Assembly: GCF_900111995.1 (NCBI RefSeq)
Contig: NZ_FOKF01000036.1
Location: 1 to 48,347 of the forward strand
Length of the DNA stretch: 48,347 nt
Direction of reading: 5' to 3'
DNA from: Collimonas sp. OK607
GTDB taxonomy: Bacteria > Pseudomonadota > Gammaproteobacteria > Burkholderiales > Burkholderiaceae_D
Notes under the pieces: model-generated
What the model saw: only the letters and a program-made list of their open reading frames with translations
What the model was told of the DNA's origin: nothing
Database searches by the model: none
Shown: one piece after another, positions 5,978 to 14,581 of the stretch
Layout of the letters: every line of letters begins with the position of its first letter
Position numbering within the stretch: the stretch's first letter is position 1
Program-made: the position numbers and the translations under genes

Positions 5978-7189
5978 ATGACTGCTGAAAATTCCGCCAC
6001 ATCGACGAATGCCCCACTCTACTTGCTGGCGCTGGGTACTTTCGCTGTTGGCGCCGAGGGGTTCATGATTGCAGGGATACTACCTTCGATCGCCACAGAC
6101 TTGTCTATAAGTGTCTCGGTCGCAGGACAGCTTGTGGCAGCCTTCGCTTTCGCATATGCAATTAGTTCGCCAATCTTAACGGCGCTTTCGAGCGGCGTTA
6201 ATCGCCGCAGGCTGCTTATCTTTTCTATGTGCGCGTTCACGCTGGCTAATCTCTTAGCCTGGAGCGCAACCGGTTATTGGTCTTTGATGGGCGCGCGCAT
6301 TCTACTTGCGTTTGCGGCAGGTTTGTACGTTCCAAGTGCGAATGCTCTCGCGGGAGCCCTGGTTACTCCGCAGCGACGAGGAAGCGCTCTGGCCATCGTC
6401 AATGGTGGACTTACGGTTGCAATTGCTCTCGGCGTCCCATTGGGAACCTTCATCGCCAACAAATTCGGATGGCGCATGACTTTCGTTGGCCTTGCCATGG
6501 TCGCAGCTATCGCAACCGCAGGGCTGAGTCTGGGATTGCCAGGGAGTATTGGAGCGGGACTACCCGTCGCCAGCCTGCGCGAGCGAATTAACGTCGCACG
6601 GCAACCGGCGGTATTGCTGGCGTTGTTGGGCACGACGCTCTGGGCGTTGGGTGGATACACTGTCTATACCTACCTCGCTCTGTTTGTTCAAACAGTGACC
6701 ACTATTCAAGGCGAGCATGTTGGCTACGTGTTGTTTATGTGGGGCGTGGCTGCGGCGATAGGCGTGGCGCTTGGCGGGACGGCAAATGACAAGTTCGGCT
6801 TCCGTTCCGTCATTCTGCCCGCACTCTTCTTTATGGTTGTTTCCTTCTTGACGCTCTCAGCAACAGCTCATCTTCTTCCGCAAACCATGGCGATTGCACC
6901 TGTGTTCGTTGCCGTAGCCGTTTGGGGAATAGCTGCGTGGGCCTTTTACCCCGCCCAACAAGCTCGCTTGATGGCCATAGCAGGGATCAAGGTCGCACCG
7001 ATTGCCCTTTCGCTGAATGCCTCGTTCATGTATCTCGGCTTTTCACTTGGCGCCGGGGTTGGCTCCCTCACCCTAGCTTACAGCCGCGTGTCGAACCTGG
7101 GCTTGGTTGCGGCGACATTCGTCGCTTCTTCTTTATTACTGACATTGGGTACGACCCGCCGGAATGTACTCAAGGTCGAGTTGGCTTGA
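5978..7189 (+). CDS. MFS transporter, DHA1-type drug/sugar efflux permease
   Basis: This 403-residue inner-membrane exporter has twelve hydrophobic segments in two halves. The first half shows LGTFAVGAEGFMIAGILPSIA and a MGARILLAFAAGLYVPSANALAG segment, with the motif PLGTFIANKFGWRMTF near residues 150-165. These are marks of the AraJ / chloramphenicol-resistance-like branch of the DHA1 family, which expel small hydrophobic compounds by proton antiport. A strong AAAGGAG precedes the ATG. The gene lies 75 bp after the tetR gene, with a matching operator between them, so induction by the exported compound or a related one is likely. An SDR follows after 167 bp. The substrate is unknown. Confidence 0.9.
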   Translation: MTAENSATSTNAPLYLLALGTFAVGAEGFMIAGILPSIATDLSISVSVAGQLVAAFAFAYAISSPILTALSSGVNRRRLLIFSMCAFTLANLLAWSATGYWSLMGARILLAFAAGLYVPSANALAGALVTPQRRGSALAIVNGGLTVAIALGVPLGTFIANKFGWRMTFVGLAMVAAIATAGLSLGLPGSIGAGLPVASLRERINVARQPAVLLALLGTTLWALGGYTVYTYLALFVQTVTTIQGEHVGYVLFMWGVAAAIGVALGGTANDKFGFRSVILPALFFMVVSFLTLSATAHLLPQTMAIAPVFVAVAVWGIAAWAFYPAQQARLMAIAGIKVAPIALSLNASFMYLGFSLGAGVGSLTLAYSRVSNLGLVAATFVASSLLLTLGTTRRNVLKVELA

Positions 7190-7356
7190 GTGGCGCTTAA
7201 ACACAACTGATGACTCCAACAGATCACAGGGGGGAACGACATGACGAATTCATGAGACGGTAGGAAGATCGACTGGGAACGCCCCGGTTGACGAACGGGC
7301 CAGAGCGCGCCCTGCTGCAAATTGTACTTAAACAAACCAAACAAGAGGAACAGAAA

Positions 7357-8109
7357 ATGAAACTGAGTGGAAATACTATCTTTATTACCGGTGGTGGTTC
7401 AGGAATTGGGCGCGGCTTGGCAGAGGCTTTGCACAAACTGGGAAACCAGGTAATCATCTCCGGCCGGCGTAAGGGCCATCTGGCTGAGGTAACCAAGGCG
7501 AATCCCGGCATGCAGTCGGTGGAACTCAATGTTGAGGATCCTGCCAGCATCGCAGCGGTCGCAACAAAACTGATTGCAGAGCACCCAAAGCTTAATGTGC
7601 TGATCAACAATGCGGGCATCATGCAGATCGACGATGCCGCGAGCACAATCGATGAAGGTCTCCTGGTGTCGACCATCACCACCAATCTGATGGGGCCGAT
7701 CCGGATGACGTCGGCGCTGATCGAGCATTTGAAGAAACAGGATGCGGCTATTGTCATCAATGTATCGTCGGTACTCGGGTTTGTACCACTGGCGATGACG
7801 GCGGTGTATTCCTCCACCAAGGCAGCCATACACTCGTATACCCAATCGCTGCGCTACAAGTTGAAAGACAGTTCGGTGAAGGTGCTGGAGTTAGCTCCGC
7901 CCTGGGTGCAGACGGACCTGCTGAATAGTAATGACGAACCTCGGGCGATGCCTCTGGCGCAGTTCATCGACGAAACCATCAAGATCCTTGGGACAGACAC
8001 GGAGGAGGTATTGGTGGAAGGCACAAAGACGCTGCGCAATAACCCGGGACCGGGCGAGGCTGCGCTTGTAATTCAGTTCAACGACACGATGGAGCAACCG
8101 CCACATTGA
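7357..8109 (+). CDS. SDR family oxidoreductase (DltE-like)
   Basis: This is a 250-residue classical SDR starting at ATG 7357 behind AGAGGAA; an in-frame extension to 7288 has no ribosome-binding site. The cofactor loop is TGGGSGIG at 11-18, NNAG is at 84-87, the catalytic serine is in NVSSV near 137 and YSSTK gives Tyr151 and Lys155. The GRRKGHL segment after strand two suggests NADPH. It resembles the SDRs annotated as DltE-like oxidoreductases in many Proteobacteria and Bacillota. It lies in the same direction as the MFS exporter but behind a 167-bp gap, so it may have its own promoter. The substrate is unknown. Confidence 0.88.
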   Translation: MKLSGNTIFITGGGSGIGRGLAEALHKLGNQVIISGRRKGHLAEVTKANPGMQSVELNVEDPASIAAVATKLIAEHPKLNVLINNAGIMQIDDAASTIDEGLLVSTITTNLMGPIRMTSALIEHLKKQDAAIVINVSSVLGFVPLAMTAVYSSTKAAIHSYTQSLRYKLKDSSVKVLELAPPWVQTDLLNSNDEPRAMPLAQFIDETIKILGTDTEEVLVEGTKTLRNNPGPGEAALVIQFNDTMEQPPH

Positions 8110-8300
8110 GCGGAGATCGCTGTGGCGAGCGACGATGATGCGTTGTTGCGATCACCTTTCGAGTTGAGTCCTCTGTGCACATCGTCGCCGTCCCAATGTG
8201 GCTTGAGATCAAACTGCGGCGTGGTCTGCGAAGGTTCTTTTTGATAAACAGTGCAGGTATCTTTGCGGCTGAGAGCATAACCGTGAATTTGGAGAACAAA

Positions 8301-8708
8301 ATGAATGAAACGATTGAAACGAAAAATAAAGCACTTGTCCTTGAGGCATTCGACACCTTGTTTAACAAGCGTGATTACGTGACATGCGAACGCTATTGGT
8401 CGCCCAATTACATCCAGCACAGCGCTCATATTGAACCCGGCCGCGACGGCCTGTTCAATCTCATCAAAAGCGTTCCAGCTACGCTGAAGTACGAACCTGG
8501 CGTGATTGTCGCCGATGGCGATTTCGTGATAGTCCACGGGCGATTTTCTGGTCATGGCCGGCCGAAGAACTGGATCGCGGCAGACATTCTACGCATCGTC
8601 GATGGCATTCTGGTCGAGCATTGGGACGTCATTCAAGACGAGGCTTCGCATGAGGAATCAAAGAGCGGCCTTCCCATGTTCGGCAACAAATTTCCTGAAG
8701 AACTTTGA
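8301..8708 (+). CDS. SnoaL-like / nuclear transport factor 2-fold protein
   Basis: This 135-residue protein has the NTF2-like cone-fold pattern found in SnoaL-type polyketide cyclases and many stress-related proteins. It begins with a helical segment (ALVLEAFDTLFNKRDYVTCERYWSPNYIQHS) and continues with VIVADGDFVIVHGRFSGHG and a WDVIQDE strand. The conserved YIQHS and HGRFSGHG segments hold histidines and acidic residues that line the pocket in this fold. The ATG at 8301 is preferred over 8175, since the extra 42 codons do not look like this family. It follows the SDR by about 190 bp. The function is unknown; the family includes cyclases, isomerases and proteins without enzymatic activity. Confidence 0.8.
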   Translation: MNETIETKNKALVLEAFDTLFNKRDYVTCERYWSPNYIQHSAHIEPGRDGLFNLIKSVPATLKYEPGVIVADGDFVIVHGRFSGHGRPKNWIAADILRIVDGILVEHWDVIQDEASHEESKSGLPMFGNKFPEEL

Positions 8709-8795
8709 ATTATCAGAGATGAAATTTCGACAGATTTTATTCTTTCTTTTCAAGTCGTGTAACATGGCAGATCACAAATCAATCATATCTTGCCG

Positions 8796-9218
8796 ATGTG
8801 CGCCGTCACCGATCTCGACACATTACTGGCCTCCATGAGCCCGCTTGCGAGCCCAGGTTTGTTTGTTTTCTGTTCCATTCCACATGCAAGTTACGGTATG
8901 TATGCGACATTGGCGCCGATTGCATCGTTTCAAGAAAAAGAAGGATTGACGCTGATTCTGGACAAGCAAGCTGCCGACCACGCTCAACTGGCTTACGAAG
9001 GTGCGTTCGCCATGATTACGCTTAATGTCCATTCCAGCCTCGCTGCTGTCGGGCTAACTGCCTCCGTGGCGACAGAACTGAGCAAGTCTGGCATCAGCGC
9101 CAATGTGGTTGCCGCCTATTTTCACGATCATGTATTTGTGCCAGCGTCGCGTGTCGACGAGGCCTTAACAGTGTTGACTAGACTGGCGCAATGCCATGCC
9201 AGCAAAGTCGTTTCGTAA
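8796..9218 (+). CDS. ACT-domain-containing protein (DUF2241-like)
   Basis: This 140-residue protein opens TDLDTLLASMSP and continues with PGLFVFCSIP, EGLTLILDKQ and a second half, MITLNVHSSLAAVGLTASVATELSKSGISANVVAAYFHDHVFVP. This is the tandem ACT-like arrangement of small proteins in which an N-terminal domain (DUF2241) precedes an ACT domain (SANVVAAYFHDHVFV being typical). ACT domains bind amino acids or other small ligands, and no catalytic residues are expected. ATG 8796 is preferred over the TTG six bases earlier. No strong ribosome-binding site is visible. It may share a transcript with the SnoaL-like gene 87 bp upstream. The ligand is unknown. Confidence 0.75.
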   Translation: MCAVTDLDTLLASMSPLASPGLFVFCSIPHASYGMYATLAPIASFQEKEGLTLILDKQAADHAQLAYEGAFAMITLNVHSSLAAVGLTASVATELSKSGISANVVAAYFHDHVFVPASRVDEALTVLTRLAQCHASKVVS

Positions 9219-9339
9219 AAAATCAAACCGAATACGGAAGGAAATCAATCCTCCCTTCCTTGTATCGTCATTACGTTGTCGTGTGCCGAGGCTAATATAT
9301 CCCGGATATCTATTTCCTCTTGTCTATGAAAGACTACTC

Positions 9340-10746
9340 ATGTACATCCGCCTGGGTCCCCTCTTCACCACTAAATTCCTGGCCCGCTCCATCGTTATTG
9401 GATCTGGCCTGCTCGTAACTGCTTGCAGCAGTACAAGTGGTGATTTATCTACCACAGGTGCAACAGCATCCGGCTCTTTCAAAACACTTGACGGTACACG
9501 TCCTCTAGTCATCGGCCACCGCGGTTTACCCGGTTTGTATCCTGAAGAGACTCGGGCTTCCTACGAGAACGCGGCAGACGCAGGCGCAGATTCGCTTGAA
9601 TTGGATCTGCACATGACTAAAGACTGCTTGTTGGTGGCGCGACACAACCCATGGCTGAGCGATAACACAAACGTCGCTGAAGTGGCGAAAACGAACGCCA
9701 TTGTTGCAGCCCGCAAGCGCACCGTCCCAGGCGTATTGGTTAATGTGAAATACCCAGCGATGCCGGGTAATGGCCCAACTCAGTATCTGAGCGACTTGAC
9801 CAATCCCAACGATCCAAAATCAGTATTGAAATCATTAGTCGTTGATGGCGAAGACCATACCAACGACTGGTCAATCAGCGATTTCACGATGGCTGAACTC
9901 AGGCAATGGTTCGGCGGCACCACTTATGATGCCCGCGACCAGCGCCCAACCGATCTGAACGGCAAGTTGCCGATTTTAAGTTTCCAGGAAGTGATCAATA
10001 TCGCAAAAGCGAAAAGCGCAGCTACAGGTCGCCTCATTACAACTTATCCAGAAAGTAAAAATCCGATCTGGAACAATGCCCAAGCCATTGCCAATGGTTG
10101 CGGCGCACCGGGCAGCCATCCGTTTGAGGAGGCTTTTCTCAAAGCGCTCAAAGATAACGATCTCAATCGCAAAGACGCCCCCGTCTTCGTACAAAGCTTT
10201 GATCCAGCCAGCTTGAAATACCTGCGCTCTATCGGCCTGAAATCCAAAGCCGTTCAGTTAGTCGATGGAAACGGCATGAACTTCAAGACCGGCGAAACCA
10301 TTTTCATCACTGATAAACCCAACACTTTCGTTAGCGGCCGCCCATATAGCTGGACCGTAGCGGGCGACCCTCGCTCCTTCGGTGCGATGCTTACACCGGC
10401 AGGATTGGCCGAAGTCAAAACCTACGCCGACGGCATCGGTCCGTGGAAGCCGCAGGCAATGTCGCTCACCGCTGCTTCGGCGCGAGATTCGTCGTCCAGA
10501 GCTAGCTTAGCTGAGGTCGACACCATCAAACCAACCAGCTTGATTAGCGATGCGCATAAGGCTGGTTTGTTCGTTCATATTTTCACCTTCCGCAACGAAG
10601 CTAAATACCTGGCAGGAGTCTACAAGGGGGATCCAACGGCAGAGTACCTGGCTTTTTACCGAGCTGGTGTTGATGGCGTATTTACGGATTTCACGCCAAC
10701 CGCATTTTCTGCGCGCGCCGCCTACCTTAAAGAAATAACACGGTAA
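9340..10746 (+). CDS. Lipoprotein glycerophosphodiester phosphodiesterase
   Basis: This 468-residue protein hydrolyses glycerophosphodiesters to glycerol 3-phosphate and an alcohol. Its N-terminus is a lipoprotein signal peptide with the lipobox VTAC (Cys29), so it is membrane-anchored outside the cytosol. The GDPD TIM barrel starts with VIGHRGLPGLYPEET (His60, Arg61), continues with the metal ligands in SLELDLHMTKD (Glu87, Asp89) and has the second catalytic histidine in ARHNPWL (His102). It ends GVDGVFTDFTPTA, the usual end of the barrel. The insertion between residues 120 and 230 is long, as in GlpQ-type enzymes. Starts upstream of 9340 (frame open from 9196) would bury the signal peptide. 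A strong terminator hairpin follows at 10769. Confidence 0.9.
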   Translation: MYIRLGPLFTTKFLARSIVIGSGLLVTACSSTSGDLSTTGATASGSFKTLDGTRPLVIGHRGLPGLYPEETRASYENAADAGADSLELDLHMTKDCLLVARHNPWLSDNTNVAEVAKTNAIVAARKRTVPGVLVNVKYPAMPGNGPTQYLSDLTNPNDPKSVLKSLVVDGEDHTNDWSISDFTMAELRQWFGGTTYDARDQRPTDLNGKLPILSFQEVINIAKAKSAATGRLITTYPESKNPIWNNAQAIANGCGAPGSHPFEEAFLKALKDNDLNRKDAPVFVQSFDPASLKYLRSIGLKSKAVQLVDGNGMNFKTGETIFITDKPNTFVSGRPYSWTVAGDPRSFGAMLTPAGLAEVKTYADGIGPWKPQAMSLTAASARDSSSRASLAEVDTIKPTSLISDAHKAGLFVHIFTFRNEAKYLAGVYKGDPTAEYLAFYRAGVDGVFTDFTPTAFSARAAYLKEITR

Positions 10747-10768
10747 TTGATAGTATTGATGTCTTTGG

Positions 10769-10803
10769 CGCCTCATGCTAAACAGCTTGAGGCGGCCTTT
10801 TAA
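10769..10803 (+). terminator. Rho-independent terminator after GDPD gene
   Basis: CGCCTCA (10769-10775) and TGAGGCG (10788-10794) form a seven-pair stem with a 12-base loop, followed by GCC and four T. It starts 23 bases after the stop of the phosphodiesterase gene. Confidence 0.75.
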
Positions 10804-11135
10804 TAAACGCTCAGTATTCTTTGCTTGCCGAGCTACCCCGCTCAGTTTGATCCGCCCGCCATACCCTCGTGAACGCCGCAACCCTGTCTTAACATCCCTC
10901 AAAACCTGATTCCTTCAGGTCTTCATGACAACAATTTAGTCACTTTTTCCAGACTTGTTATCCCATTGCGTGCGATTTTCCATCCATTTCAATGAGCTAA
11001 GTCGCCTTGTGGCGCCACAAAAAGCTATATTTTTCATGCGCTTATCATTTTATGCAATCCTGGCATAGCATGTGCATGTTGATAAATAGCAAGGACGCAC
11101 GAAAGCCTTGCCCAATAAATTAAAAAAGGAGACAA
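10804..11135. other. Gene-free region upstream of the exported amidase
   Basis: With the terminator before it, this makes about 390 bases without a gene. It holds a small hairpin (ACCTGA, five bases, TCAGGT, at 10904-10920) and a perfect 14-bp palindrome at 11007-11020. The stretch before the amidase start is AT-rich and should contain its promoter, which I could not place with confidence. Nothing coding was seen. Confidence 0.5.
11007..11020. promoter_or_regulatory. Palindrome TTGTGGCGCCACAA, candidate operator
   Basis: This perfect 14-bp inverted repeat lies 115 bp upstream of the exported amidase gene. It is followed by AAAAG rather than by a T run, so a terminator role is unlikely. No regulator gene is adjacent, and the protein that might bind is unknown. 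Confidence 0.4.
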
Positions 11136-12605
11136 ATGGATATCCAACGACGTCATTTCCTGCAGAAAACTGGCAAGTACGCAGCCCTTGCGGGAGTCGG
11201 CACAATCGCACCAGGGGCTTTTGCGCGAACAACTGCCAGTACTGCCATGGGGCACATTTCAATGACGGAAATGTCCCGTCGACTCGCTGCCGGCTCCTTG
11301 AGCAGCCGCCAATTAGTTGAAGAAGCACTAGCCGCCATCAACGATCCAAATGGAGAAGGTTCACGCGCCTTCATGACTGTCTACGCCGAGCAGGCGCGTA
11401 CAGTTGCGACCGAGATCGATGCGCAGCGTCGTCGTGGAATTGTCGCCTCCCCGATTGCCGGCATTCCTATTTCAATCAAAGATCTGCTCGACGAGGCCGG
11501 ACATACCACCCTGGGAGGCTCCACAGTTCTGGTAGGCCAGCCTCCAGCGCTGGTCGATTCGGCCGTAGTGGCTCGATTGCGTAAGGCCGGTGCTGTCATC
11601 ATCGGGCGCACCAATACGGTTGAATTCGCCTACACAGGGTTGGGTATCAATCCACACTACGGCACTCCGAAGAATGTTTATGATCGTGCTACCGGCCGCA
11701 TTCCCGGCGGTTCGACATCAGGCGGCGGCATATCGGTCGCTGACGGCATGGCTGCCGGCGCTATCGGAACCGATACCGGCGGCTCGCTGCGCATTCCTGC
11801 CGCGCTTAACGGCTTGGTCGGATTCAAGCCGACGCAACGTCGCGTGCCGCGCGAAGGCGTGATGCCACTATCGACCACCTTGGACTCGGTAGGCCCGATC
11901 GCCTGGAGTGTTGCCGACTGTGCGTTGCTGGATGCTGTACTCACAGGCGAGACCGTGCGAGTACCTCACACGCCCGCGTTGCGCGGACTGCGATTCGCAG
12001 TGCCGAAGACATTCTTCCAGAATGATTTATCCGATCCTGTAGCGCGTGCATTCACGACCGCGTTGGCACGTCTATCGGCAGCGGGAGCAATCATCGTTGA
12101 ATTGCCGATGACTGAGTTCGCACAGGCGCCGAACATCAATCCACGAGGCATGATCACTGCTTCGGAGGCCTATGCGTGGCATCGCAAATATATTAAAGAC
12201 GGGGCAGATAAATACGATCCGAGAGTACTCGCGCGAATCAAAACCGGCGAGACCATCAGCGCGCCAGACTATATTGAACTTCTAACCCTCCGGCGCGAAT
12301 TCATCCTGTCGATTAACTGGGCCGCGGCTGGTTATGATGCGATGCTGATGCCGACAACACCTGATATTGCCCCTCCCATCGCCGATGTGATCAAGGACGA
12401 CGAAAGTTACTATCGCATTAACGGACGCATGCTGCGTAACCCATCGGTGGTCAACTTGTTCGACGGCTGTGCGCTCTCGGTGCCATGCCATCAAGCTGGC
12501 GACGCACCGGTCGGAATTATGATTGCGGGTATTCAAAATACCGATCACCACATCCTCTCGGTAGGACGCGCCGTGGAAGCCGTTGTTTCTCCGTCTCGAA
12601 GCTGA
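11136..12605 (+). CDS. Amidase (amidase signature family) with Tat signal peptide
   Basis: This 489-residue amidase has an N-terminal twin-arginine signal (RRHFLQK, then a hydrophobic stretch ending AFA at residue 30), so it is predicted to be exported folded to the periplasm. The Ser-cisSer-Lys triad is visible as Lys115 in ISIKDLLDEAG, the serines of GGSTSGG at 191-197, and Ser217 in TDTGGSLRIPAA. Such enzymes hydrolyse amides to acid and ammonia or amine. A strong AAAGGAG precedes the ATG. The gene stands alone: a terminator lies upstream and a long hairpin at 12612-12645 separates it from a convergent gene. A periplasmic location is less common for this family and suits scavenging of external amides. 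The substrate is unknown. Confidence 0.9.
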   Translation: MDIQRRHFLQKTGKYAALAGVGTIAPGAFARTTASTAMGHISMTEMSRRLAAGSLSSRQLVEEALAAINDPNGEGSRAFMTVYAEQARTVATEIDAQRRRGIVASPIAGIPISIKDLLDEAGHTTLGGSTVLVGQPPALVDSAVVARLRKAGAVIIGRTNTVEFAYTGLGINPHYGTPKNVYDRATGRIPGGSTSGGGISVADGMAAGAIGTDTGGSLRIPAALNGLVGFKPTQRRVPREGVMPLSTTLDSVGPIAWSVADCALLDAVLTGETVRVPHTPALRGLRFAVPKTFFQNDLSDPVARAFTTALARLSAAGAIIVELPMTEFAQAPNINPRGMITASEAYAWHRKYIKDGADKYDPRVLARIKTGETISAPDYIELLTLRREFILSINWAAAGYDAMLMPTTPDIAPPIADVIKDDESYYRINGRMLRNPSVVNLFDGCALSVPCHQAGDAPVGIMIAGIQNTDHHILSVGRAVEAVVSPSRS

Positions 12606-12611
12606 CGTTGG

Positions 12612-12645
12612 CTTCCCGGCAAGACCGTTTGGTCGAGCCGGGAAG
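12612..12645. terminator. Long hairpin between convergent genes
   Basis: CTTCCCGGC (12612-12620) pairs with GCCGGGAAG (12637-12645), and GACC pairs with GGTC nearer the loop. There is no T tract on either side, so it is a candidate shared terminator or transcript-end stabiliser between the amidase (stop at 12605) and the convergent gene ending at 12657. Confidence 0.55.
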
Positions 12646-12656
12646 GATGTAAACGG

Positions 12657-12971
12657 TTATCTGGTCCGAGCCTCGATCAATCGCTCCAGCGCCCGCCGAA
12701 CCGCGTCCGCATGCGAAAGACCACGCATTTTTTCTTTTTCGTCCTGGATCAAACGCTCAGCCTGCTTGCGATCCCCATCGCAGGCACGAATCAGTGCACT
12801 GGTGCGATCTGCGCCAGCTTTGCTAGTAACAAGACTTCGAGTAAGTGCGGTTACTTCATGAGGAATATCTGACTCTTGCCGGTTTTTTTGTTTTTTACCG
12901 TAATACCAACCGATTAGCCCCATGAGCACCCCGGTTAGCACAGCAACGATCGCAGTTGATGAAATTTCCAT
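12657..12971 (-). CDS. Small membrane-anchored protein, unknown function
   Basis: This 104-residue protein starts at ATG 12971 behind AAGGGGG. One N-terminal membrane helix (about residues 5-23, STAIVAVLTGVLMGLIGWYY) is followed by a positive cluster (GKKQKNR) and a charged, mostly helical tail predicted to lie in the cytosol. The tail contains RACDGDRKQAERLIQDEKEKM, a duplet-like helical pattern, and ends RRALERLIEARTR. No known family was recognised. It is a single gene between an amidase and an ABC binding protein, convergent with the former. The sequence looks like real coding DNA by its ribosome-binding site and composition, but its role is open. Confidence 0.65.
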   Translation of the reverse strand: MEISSTAIVAVLTGVLMGLIGWYYGKKQKNRQESDIPHEVTALTRSLVTSKAGADRTSALIRACDGDRKQAERLIQDEKEKMRGLSHADAVRRALERLIEARTR

Positions 12972-13112
12972 AATGCCCCCTTGGCTGACAGGCATTTTAT
13001 CGTTAACAAGAAGTAATGTTAATCATCGTGATTACAACTGCGAAACGTACAGCCCCTCCCCCTCCTTGTCAGTCGATCACAGCCAATCCCATCCTCGAAA
13101 TATCAAGACGAA

Positions 13113-14057
13113 TCACTTCTTCCTGGCCACAGACAGCTGTTCCTTTGGCAACGGTGCGTAGTCGGCTGGATTGGATGAGTTGGTCACCTTCGCGATGGCC
13201 GCCTGAGTTTCAGGGCTCATCGGCCAGTTCAGATTCTGGCCATGCGGTAGCGCCGGCGATTGAAACCATTTTGCATAGAGTTTGTTGATGTCCCCGGATT
13301 TGAAGATGTTCGTGATGCTGCTATCGACCACCTGTTTCAAAGCCGGATCGTTCTTGCGATAGATTAGTCCGAACGGCTCGACGGAAAGCGCATCTTTGCC
13401 AACGACCAGTTCATCCTTCATTTTGCTACCACCGGCCAGCGAAGCGAGCACAATATCGTCATTTACGAAAGCCGCAACCCGCCCGGTCTCGACTAGCAGA
13501 ACTCCCTCTGCAGTATCGCGTGCCGAGACAATATCGATGCCAAGCTTCTGCTCATTATTGAGTATGGTGATCATCTTGATATGGGTAGCGCCGCTGTTGA
13601 TTGCCAGCTTCTTGCCGCGAAGATCGGCCAGCGTCTGCACGTTGCTGCTGCGCTTGCTCAGGAGGCGGGAACCGCTAACGTAGAACGTAGGCGAGAATTC
13701 CACGATATTCTGACGTTCTGCCGTGTTGGTCGTATTGCCGCATTCAATATCGACCGTGCCGTTTTGAATAAGGGGAAGGCGGCTTGACGATGTTACCGGC
13801 AACAATGAGATATTCAGTTGCGACATGCCGAGCTGGCGCTGTATGGTCTTGGCGATGGAAAGACACAAGTCGATCGCATAGCCTTCATAGCCCTGTTTAT
13901 CGTTCAGATAGGAAAATGGCTTGGTCGAATCGCGAACCCCGAGCACAATCTCGCCCTTCTCCTTGATTTTCTTCAGCGTCCCGCTCAGTTCTTCGGCGTG
14001 ACTCGATTGCACCGTTTGGCCGCCGATGAGGCACAGCGCCAGCATGAGTTTTTTCAT
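13113..14057 (-). CDS. Amino-acid-type ABC transporter substrate-binding protein
   Basis: This is a 314-residue periplasmic solute-binding protein of family 3 (GltI-like). A signal peptide ends near AHA-EEL at residue 21. The mature part has LKKIKEKGEIVLGVRDSTKPFSY and GYEGYAIDLCLSIA, then VDIECGNTTNTAERQNIVEFSPTFY, the typical substrate-cleft motifs. Such proteins bind amino acids, usually acidic ones or glutamine. It lies 26 bp after a VOC-family gene in a two-gene leftward operon, divergent from a LysR regulator. No permease or ATPase for it is in the window, so it either works with a transporter encoded elsewhere or is a ligand sensor. The pairing with a VOC protein is unusual. Confidence 0.88.
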   Translation of the reverse strand: MKKLMLALCLIGGQTVQSSHAEELSGTLKKIKEKGEIVLGVRDSTKPFSYLNDKQGYEGYAIDLCLSIAKTIQRQLGMSQLNISLLPVTSSSRLPLIQNGTVDIECGNTTNTAERQNIVEFSPTFYVSGSRLLSKRSSNVQTLADLRGKKLAINSGATHIKMITILNNEQKLGIDIVSARDTAEGVLLVETGRVAAFVNDDIVLASLAGGSKMKDELVVGKDALSVEPFGLIYRKNDPALKQVVDSSITNIFKSGDINKLYAKWFQSPALPHGQNLNWPMSPETQAAIAKVTNSSNPADYAPLPKEQLSVARKK

Positions 14058-14083
14058 TTCTTATTCCCTGATGATTTCAATTA

Positions 14084-14506
14084 TTATTTTGCGAAGATGT
14101 AATCCATGTTGGCAAACGATTTGAATTCCAATGCATTACCGGACGGATCCAGGAAAAACATCGTGGCCTGCTCGCCGACCTCTCCCTTGAAACGAATATA
14201 CGGCTCGATGATGAATTTAATGTTGGCGGCTTTCAGCTTCTCAGCCAGAGCCTCCCAATCGGGCAAGGACAAGATCGCTCCGAAATGCCGTGATGGCACA
14301 TCATGGCCATCCACCGAATTGCTCACGCTATGCCCGCTTTCGTCTGGAGCCAGGTGCGCCACCAGTTGATGTCCATAAAAATTGAAATCCACCCATTTCT
14401 CGGAACTGCGGCCTTCAGGGCAACCCAACAGATCGCCATAAAAGGCACGCGCCTCGGCTATGTCGTTCACGGGGAATGCCAAATGGAATAGTGATGTCGA
14501 TGTCAT
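14084..14506 (-). CDS. VOC family protein (glyoxalase/dioxygenase superfamily)
   Basis: This 140-residue cytosolic protein has the paired beta-alpha-beta-beta-beta modules of the vicinal oxygen chelate fold. It opens [24 protein letters not shown] and closes [17 protein letters not shown]. Candidate metal ligands are His8 (FHLAF), His74 (SRHFGAIL) and Glu129 (ALEFK), the usual His-His-Glu set. Members isomerise, hydrolyse or cleave small molecules; close relatives are often labelled glyoxalase or dioxygenase without proof. It is the first gene of an operon with an amino-acid-binding protein and is divergent from a LysR gene, with an inverted repeat between them. The substrate is unknown. Confidence 0.85.
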   Translation of the reverse strand: MTSTSLFHLAFPVNDIAEARAFYGDLLGCPEGRSSEKWVDFNFYGHQLVAHLAPDESGHSVSNSVDGHDVPSRHFGAILSLPDWEALAEKLKAANIKFIIEPYIRFKGEVGEQATMFFLDPSGNALEFKSFANMDYIFAK

Positions 14507-14581
14507 ATTGAATTCTCTTTCCTAAATGTTGACTGGTTGTTGAATGCTGCAAGGATGTAACACAGTCTATATATACAAATT

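Noticed and set aside
7288-7356. A longer N-terminus for the SDR downstream of the MFS gene
   Set aside because: AGAGGAA is placed correctly for ATG 7357, and the SDR fold begins immediately after it.
10904-10920. The hairpin ACCTGA-TTCCT-TCAGGT as a second terminator
   Set aside because: It lacks a T tract and lies 150 bases past the phosphodiesterase gene, behind a much better terminator.
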